Shown: positions 59,581 to 64,000 of the stretch, piece by piece
Numbering within the stretch: position 1 is the stretch's first letter
Layout: each line of letters opens with the position of its first letter
Source of the DNA: Fallopia convolvulus
Lineage: Eukaryota > Streptophyta > Magnoliopsida > Caryophyllales > Polygonaceae
Length of the DNA: 64,000 nt
Direction: 5' to 3'
Assembly: GCA_964016875.1 (NCBI GenBank)
Contig: OZ024720.1
Location: forward strand, 17,224,242-17,288,241
Notes under the pieces: generated by a model
Seen by the model: only the letters and a program-made list of their open reading frames with translations
Database searches by the model: none
What the model was told of the DNA's origin: nothing
Made by a program: the position numbers and the translations under genes

Positions 59581-60211
59581 GGGTGGAATGTCATTTTTGC
59601 CCTTTGACCTAATTTGTCCCTTTCCCCCCATTAAAATGCTATCCCCCACCTACCTACCATCTTCATATTAACCACCATTCCCAAAATACAACCCATCTCC
59701 CTCACACTCTCAAAATCGGCCCCCCCTCTCACCATACTCGATCCACACATCTCTCCCTTTCTTCATCTCGATCCAATCACAAAAAGGCCTCCCTAGCCCG
59801 ATTCCAAAGAGAAATTTCGAGTTCAATCTCGTTCTTCATCCACCATCTCGATCTAGGTTGAGAAAGTTTGAGTTCTAAGTAGATTATTTGTTTAAAAGTC
59901 CAACACTCTTCAAATTCGGTATGTGTTACTCGATCTCTACCTATTTCCTTGGAGATTTTGTACTTTCATTGCATAGATTGAGTAATGCCATGTTTGATTG
60001 AGAGTTTGAGCTTGAGCATCAATGGTGGATTTGCATGATTTGTGAAATTGAGCTTCAAAGTTTTTTATGCATGCTTGAATCCATTTAGAACTTCGATTAG
60101 GGATGTTTGATGGTTGAATTTGAAATTTAAGTGCATGATAGAGTGATTTGGGTTGATTTGAGGTTAGAGTCGACGCATGAACTAGGTCGAGATCGACGTG
60201 CCCAGGTAAGT

Positions 60212-60298
60212 CGGGCCCGAGTTGTGGAAGTCAGTCCATCAAGTCGGACCGAGGTTGAGGATGTGTCGGGCCCGACATAGGTTGGAAGTCGATCCATG
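60212..60298 (+). repeat. CGGNCCG motif cluster
   Basis: Motif starts at 60212, 60232 (degenerate), 60245, 60267, 60290 (spacings 20, 13, 22, 23). Confidence 0.75.
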
Positions 60299-60566
60299 TT
60301 GCTTTTGCTCTCTTTTTGTGATATCATGTGGATTCATGTGTTTCATTGTTGGCTATAGCTTAATCATGATGTAGTATGATCATTTGCTTAGCCATTGTTA
60401 GAAGATATCCATGATGATTCATGTTGGATTGTGATGCAATTGTGTTTAGAGACTAAGTATGGGGTTCCCTTGTGTTGATGTGTTGATGTGTGTTGATGAG
60501 TGCTTTTGTTGAGTTGTATGGAGTTTATCTTGGACCCTTTTGTTTGGTTGGATGTGTGTAGGTACC

Positions 60567-62351
60567 ATGGAGACTAGAGATTCATCATCTCATGCGGAAA
60601 GGCCGAAGAAGAAGTCCAAGAAGTCAAGACAAGAGCCAAAGTTTGATGATGTTTACTTGGAGGAGGACGCGCAAGTTGAGAGTTATGCAAGGTATATGGC
60701 GCTTAAGCATCACACAAGGTGGCTTGATTGGGAAACCGTGAGGAAGATGGACATGGATCAAGCTCTTCCAAGGTGCTACTCCCACATCGGTCTCAATGGG
60801 ATGCTAAGGTGGGACAACACCCACTATCCCGCCCTCACCTCGGAATTCATGGCCACTTTTGAATGCACTTATGATAATATGGAGGATGAGGAAGGGGCGA
60901 TCACCTTCCAATTGGGCAATGAGGACCACAATCTCTCTCTTAGGGACTTGGCTACCTACTTCGGGTTTCCATGTCCAAAAGAAGAGACCGACGTCGACAA
61001 CGAGAAGGTGAACCAAGTATGGCGGCATGTGGCCGGGAATAGCGAGATGAGAAAGGGTGCCACCACAACCGAGATTGCTAGCCCTCTTTTTCGGGTCATG
61101 GTGCGAGTTTTGGGATGTGCAATCTATGCTCGTCATGAGTTGAACAAGCCGATGAAGGAAGAGATTATGTTGCTACATGAGATGCTCTTCCACACCGAGA
61201 AGCCCATGAACCTTGCATGGGAGTGGGTCAAGATGGTGCGAGACTTCCAAAGCTCCTCTTGGATCTACTTCGGCGGGATGATAGCAAGGCTAGCCGTGCG
61301 TCTAGGAGTCGACCTTAACAAGTATTCTCCGGCTCCGAATGGTGTTGAGTATATGAACATGAAGTATTTCAAGAAGGCCAACATCGTCAAGGAGAAGCTT
61401 TACATGACTTCTTTGGCCCCTCACTCGAGCTATGATGAAGTGTCCATCCGGTTGGTGCCCAACCTCTATGATCTTTCTCGGTATCACAATTGGTACCAAT
61501 TGTGGGCCGGCAAGCCACACTCATTTGGTGACCCCGAAGGTGCAAGACAGGGGCGACGACAACAACCTCAACACATTCGGTTTACTTCCCCTCCATCTTC
61601 ACCGGATTTCGACCAAGATAACTTTGTGTTTGCACCTCGTGGGGAAGACATGGACGTCGATCAAGAGCAAAATGAAGAAGATGAGCGCTTCCAAGGCTTG
61701 ATGTCCAACCTCTGAGCCACACACCAAGCTCCAACATTGGCGGACCGAGGTACACATGGCATCGGGCCCGACTTCCATCAACGTCGGTCCGGTGCCTTCT
61801 ATGGTGATGAGGTCCCGAGGCACTATGAGCATGGAGAGGGGAGTGGTGCAAGGCAAGAACAAGCTCAAGGTGGCGGTTATGAAGGCTACGCCCAATGGTA
61901 TGGTTCGGGAATGGTGTTTCCCGAGCGACAACTAACGGTGGACATGTCCTTCTTGGCCAACCAAATGGCCCATCTTCAACTTCAACAAGAGAATGTTCTT
62001 CAAGAGGTCCATCAAGTGAATCTTCAAAAACAATACATGTACCAAGAACAACAACAATTGCTTCAAAAACAAGGTGCTTTCCAAGCTAGCCAAGAAGAGA
62101 TGAACCGAGCCCTCGACTACACTAGGCGAGAGGTGGATGAGCTTAGAGAGGTGGAGGACCAAAGGTGGCGGGTCCAAGATAGCTTCAACACGTGGATGAG
62201 CGGGAACTTCCCTTCCCGTGAGGACCAATGGACGCGCCTGGATCCTCAACTCCAACCACCACCACAAGACTTCTACCAAGAGCAAGTGTACGAGAGGGAG
62301 CGGCAAGCGAGACTCCAAAGAGGATATAGGCGTGACAACCACTTCGAGTGA
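60567..62351 (+). pseudogene. ORF-1-like gene, right arm, one nonsense codon
   Basis: Start ATG 60567 (METRDSSS). It is open except for TGA at 61713-61715 (CGA-to-TGA), with the same frame on both sides, and ends at 62351. The C-terminal part is the Gln-rich coil. A motif cluster at 61741-61794 lies inside the coding frame. Confidence 0.85.
61741..61794 (+). repeat. CGGNCCG motif cluster inside ORF-1
   Basis: Motif starts at 61741, 61763, 61785, exactly 22 bp apart. Confidence 0.85.
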
Positions 62352-64000
62352 TTCTAGACATGCCATTGAAGAATAAAAAAAATTGTGAGCTCTTTGAACT
62401 CTTCTCTCTTGCTTTTAAGTTTTGGTTTCCTTGTTTGATGGGGACATCAAAAATTTTAAGTATGGGGTGGGGGTAAGTGTGCTCATGATTTCACTTGCTT
62501 GTGTGTGTTTGTTATTTTGAGGATATTTGGTTTTCGGTTTCTAGTTTGTGTTTGGGATGTTTGTTTCTTGGTTTGTGGTTTGATGAATGACATGGATGAT
62601 TGATTTGGTTTTGAATGGATGAGTCTTTGTTTTTGGTTTTGTATAGAGAAATTTTTGCAAAAATCCATAAAAATTTGAAAAATTGTGTTGAAAACAACAA
62701 AAAGATTTTGTGTTTTGTAGTTTTTGGACTAGAAATTCCCATCTTAGATGTCCAAACGAAAGCTTATGATGATGTGAGCATGTAAATTCCTTTGCATATT
62801 TTTGGATGGTTTAGCCTCTAAAAAGATGTTGCTTTTGATGTGATCATGATATCTTGCTTGTTTTATTGAACATGTGAGTTCTAGGATGAGTTCTTATGCA
62901 ACTAAGTATGAGTGACCCTTGTGAGATTGATTTTTGGCCATTTTAGGGATGCTTGTTCATATTTGCATATCCCTCATGTTTCTTGTGTGATTAGCTCATG
63001 CATGCTTAGTAAAACTTGCTATTGCGGTGTTTATCTATTTTCCAAGACCGTCATGAGATTTGTCCTAGCATTGTCACATTGATTTTGAACTTTGTTCTTT
63101 TAGTCACATAAATGTTCCATATCCTACCATGAAGTGAATCCTTTGTTTGTAGCCCCGTTTTAGCCTAGGCCTTTGTTTGAAACTCCTCAAAAATATTATT
63201 CCTAGCCTTATACGACTTGACCCTTATGGGATTGGACTTTAGAAGAGAGGTTTGGATTGTATTTGAAGAGTTGATATTCTCTTTGGTTTAAAGGCAAAGA
63301 ATGGTGTTATGAATCATGTGGGTAGTGCATCTTTGTTGTGCAAAAAGAAAATGAAAAAAAAAAAGAAAGAAAGAAAGAAAGAAAATGTTGGAAATGTAAA
63401 GTGGAATGAAGGCAAAGAGCTTAAGTGAAGAAAAAGGGTCCGACCGAGTTACACACCACATCGGGCCCGATGTCATAAGAAAGTCGGTCCAGTGTAGAAA
63501 GTGTGGAAAATCCAAGAAAAAGCCTAAGAGCAAAGATGAAGTGGAATGTTAAGTGAAATTTTGGGTTGAAAGGAAAAATGTTAAGTCTTTTGGATGAGTG
63601 TGAAATTGATTGTGGAATTTTGGTGAAGATGGTGAGAGTTTAGGTTGTTCAATCCCCATTGTAAGCACCACAAGACCAAATAATTCCCACCTTGAGAAAT
63701 ACAAAAAGCCCCATTACAACCCGGCCGAATGGAACCTCTTTGAGGACCTCCATTGAGCCAAGTTCGAATTCTTTGTGTACTTTGTATTAGGCATCTCTAG
63801 CTGGAGGATTTGGTGATATTAGCTTCAATAGTAAAGTCCTTACTTGCATGATTTTTGAGCTTGAGTGTTCATTGCTATACCCATACACACGATGAGTGAT
63901 ACACATTCACATATCCCTAAAGTGAGGCTTAGTTGCATTAACTCTATTCCTTGGAACACTTAATCATGTGTGATGATGTAATCTTGGTTGAATATCAATC
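62352..64000 (+). other. 3' non-coding region of the right arm
   Basis: No coding sequence. Homologous to 33775-35501. Contains an (AAAG)n-like tract at about 63355-63385 and a motif cluster at 63441-63494. Confidence 0.75.
63441..63494 (+). repeat. CGGNCCG motif cluster, 3' spacer
   Basis: Motif starts at 63441, 63462, 63485 (spacings 21, 23). Confidence 0.75.

Larger units (their letters stand above)
59244..60566 (+). other. Spacer between gag-PR and ORF-1, right arm
   Basis: No ORF. It holds the motif clusters at 59528 and 60212 and ends in the acceptor-like TGTGTGTAG before the ORF-1 start. Confidence 0.75.
57670..64000 (+). mobile_element. Right arm of the inverted duplication, running out of the window
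   Basis: The same internal region in plus orientation. It pairs with the left arm to 63722 and then continues alone, matching element A down to about 33860, about 100 bp short of where a 3' LTR should begin. Confidence 0.92.

Noticed and set aside
45066..63494. CGGNCCG clusters as a CRISPR array or simple satellite
   Set aside because: Only about 8-10 bases are conserved, the rest of each unit is unrelated sequence, and clusters are dispersed over 18 kb and inside genes. Neither class fits.

Overview
This is a plant nuclear window, almost certainly from a eudicot. The evidence is spliced genes with GT-AG introns, homologues of plant-specific families (PATRONUS and a plant GH5 cellulase) and a dense nest of plant-type LTR retrotransposons. 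No bacterial, organellar or RNA genes were seen. The species cannot be named from the sequence alone.

Layout. (1) 1-11646: the 3' part of an old Tat-lineage Ty3/gypsy element. It has a decayed protease-RT-RNase H-integrase frame on the plus strand, a decayed spliced antisense additional ORF on the minus strand, and a 3' LTR. One insertion starting TGTAACACCCC (6161-8068, perfect 5-bp target duplication) splits the antisense ORF, and a second (about 9036-11562) splits the 3' LTR. (2) 11647-24570: the only host-gene island. It holds a four-exon PATRONUS/securin-like gene (+), a decayed fragment of cytosolic glutaminyl-tRNA synthetase just downstream, a poorly interpretable stretch, and an intact four-exon secreted GH5 cellulase-like gene (-) with a hAT-type MITE in intron 1. 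(3) 25019-26320: a foldback-type element whose arms are 21-bp minisatellites in opposite orientation. (4) 26797-44753: a Copia-type solo LTR, then a decayed Copia element whose 5' LTR holds another LTR insertion and whose body holds a complete Athila-like element A (32328-43178, minus orientation, 5-bp target duplication). A second Tat-type LTR plus gag start follows. (5) 44754-64000: an Athila-like element B (plus orientation) inserted in that Tat gag, with gag-pol broken by nonsense codons and cut inside integrase. It is followed by a 6-kb head-to-head inverted duplication of the element-A-type internal region (51628-57658 and 57670-63722) around an 11-nt loop.

How the parts relate. Elements A and B share LTRs and almost all of gag, but switch abruptly at the protease active site. 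B carries RT, RNase H and integrase. A carries only gag, a different protease-like end and an ORF-1-like gene, so it looks like a non-autonomous partner. Scattered through both, in LTRs, leader, gag linker, pol linker, ORF-1 and 3' spacer, are clusters of a short palindromic motif (CGGGCCCGA or CGGTCCGA) spaced mostly 20-23 bp, with some gaps near 10, 31 and 51. Inside gag the motif is read in more than one codon frame, so its conservation is at DNA level. With the giant inverted duplication and the foldback minisatellite, this is the most unusual signal in the window.
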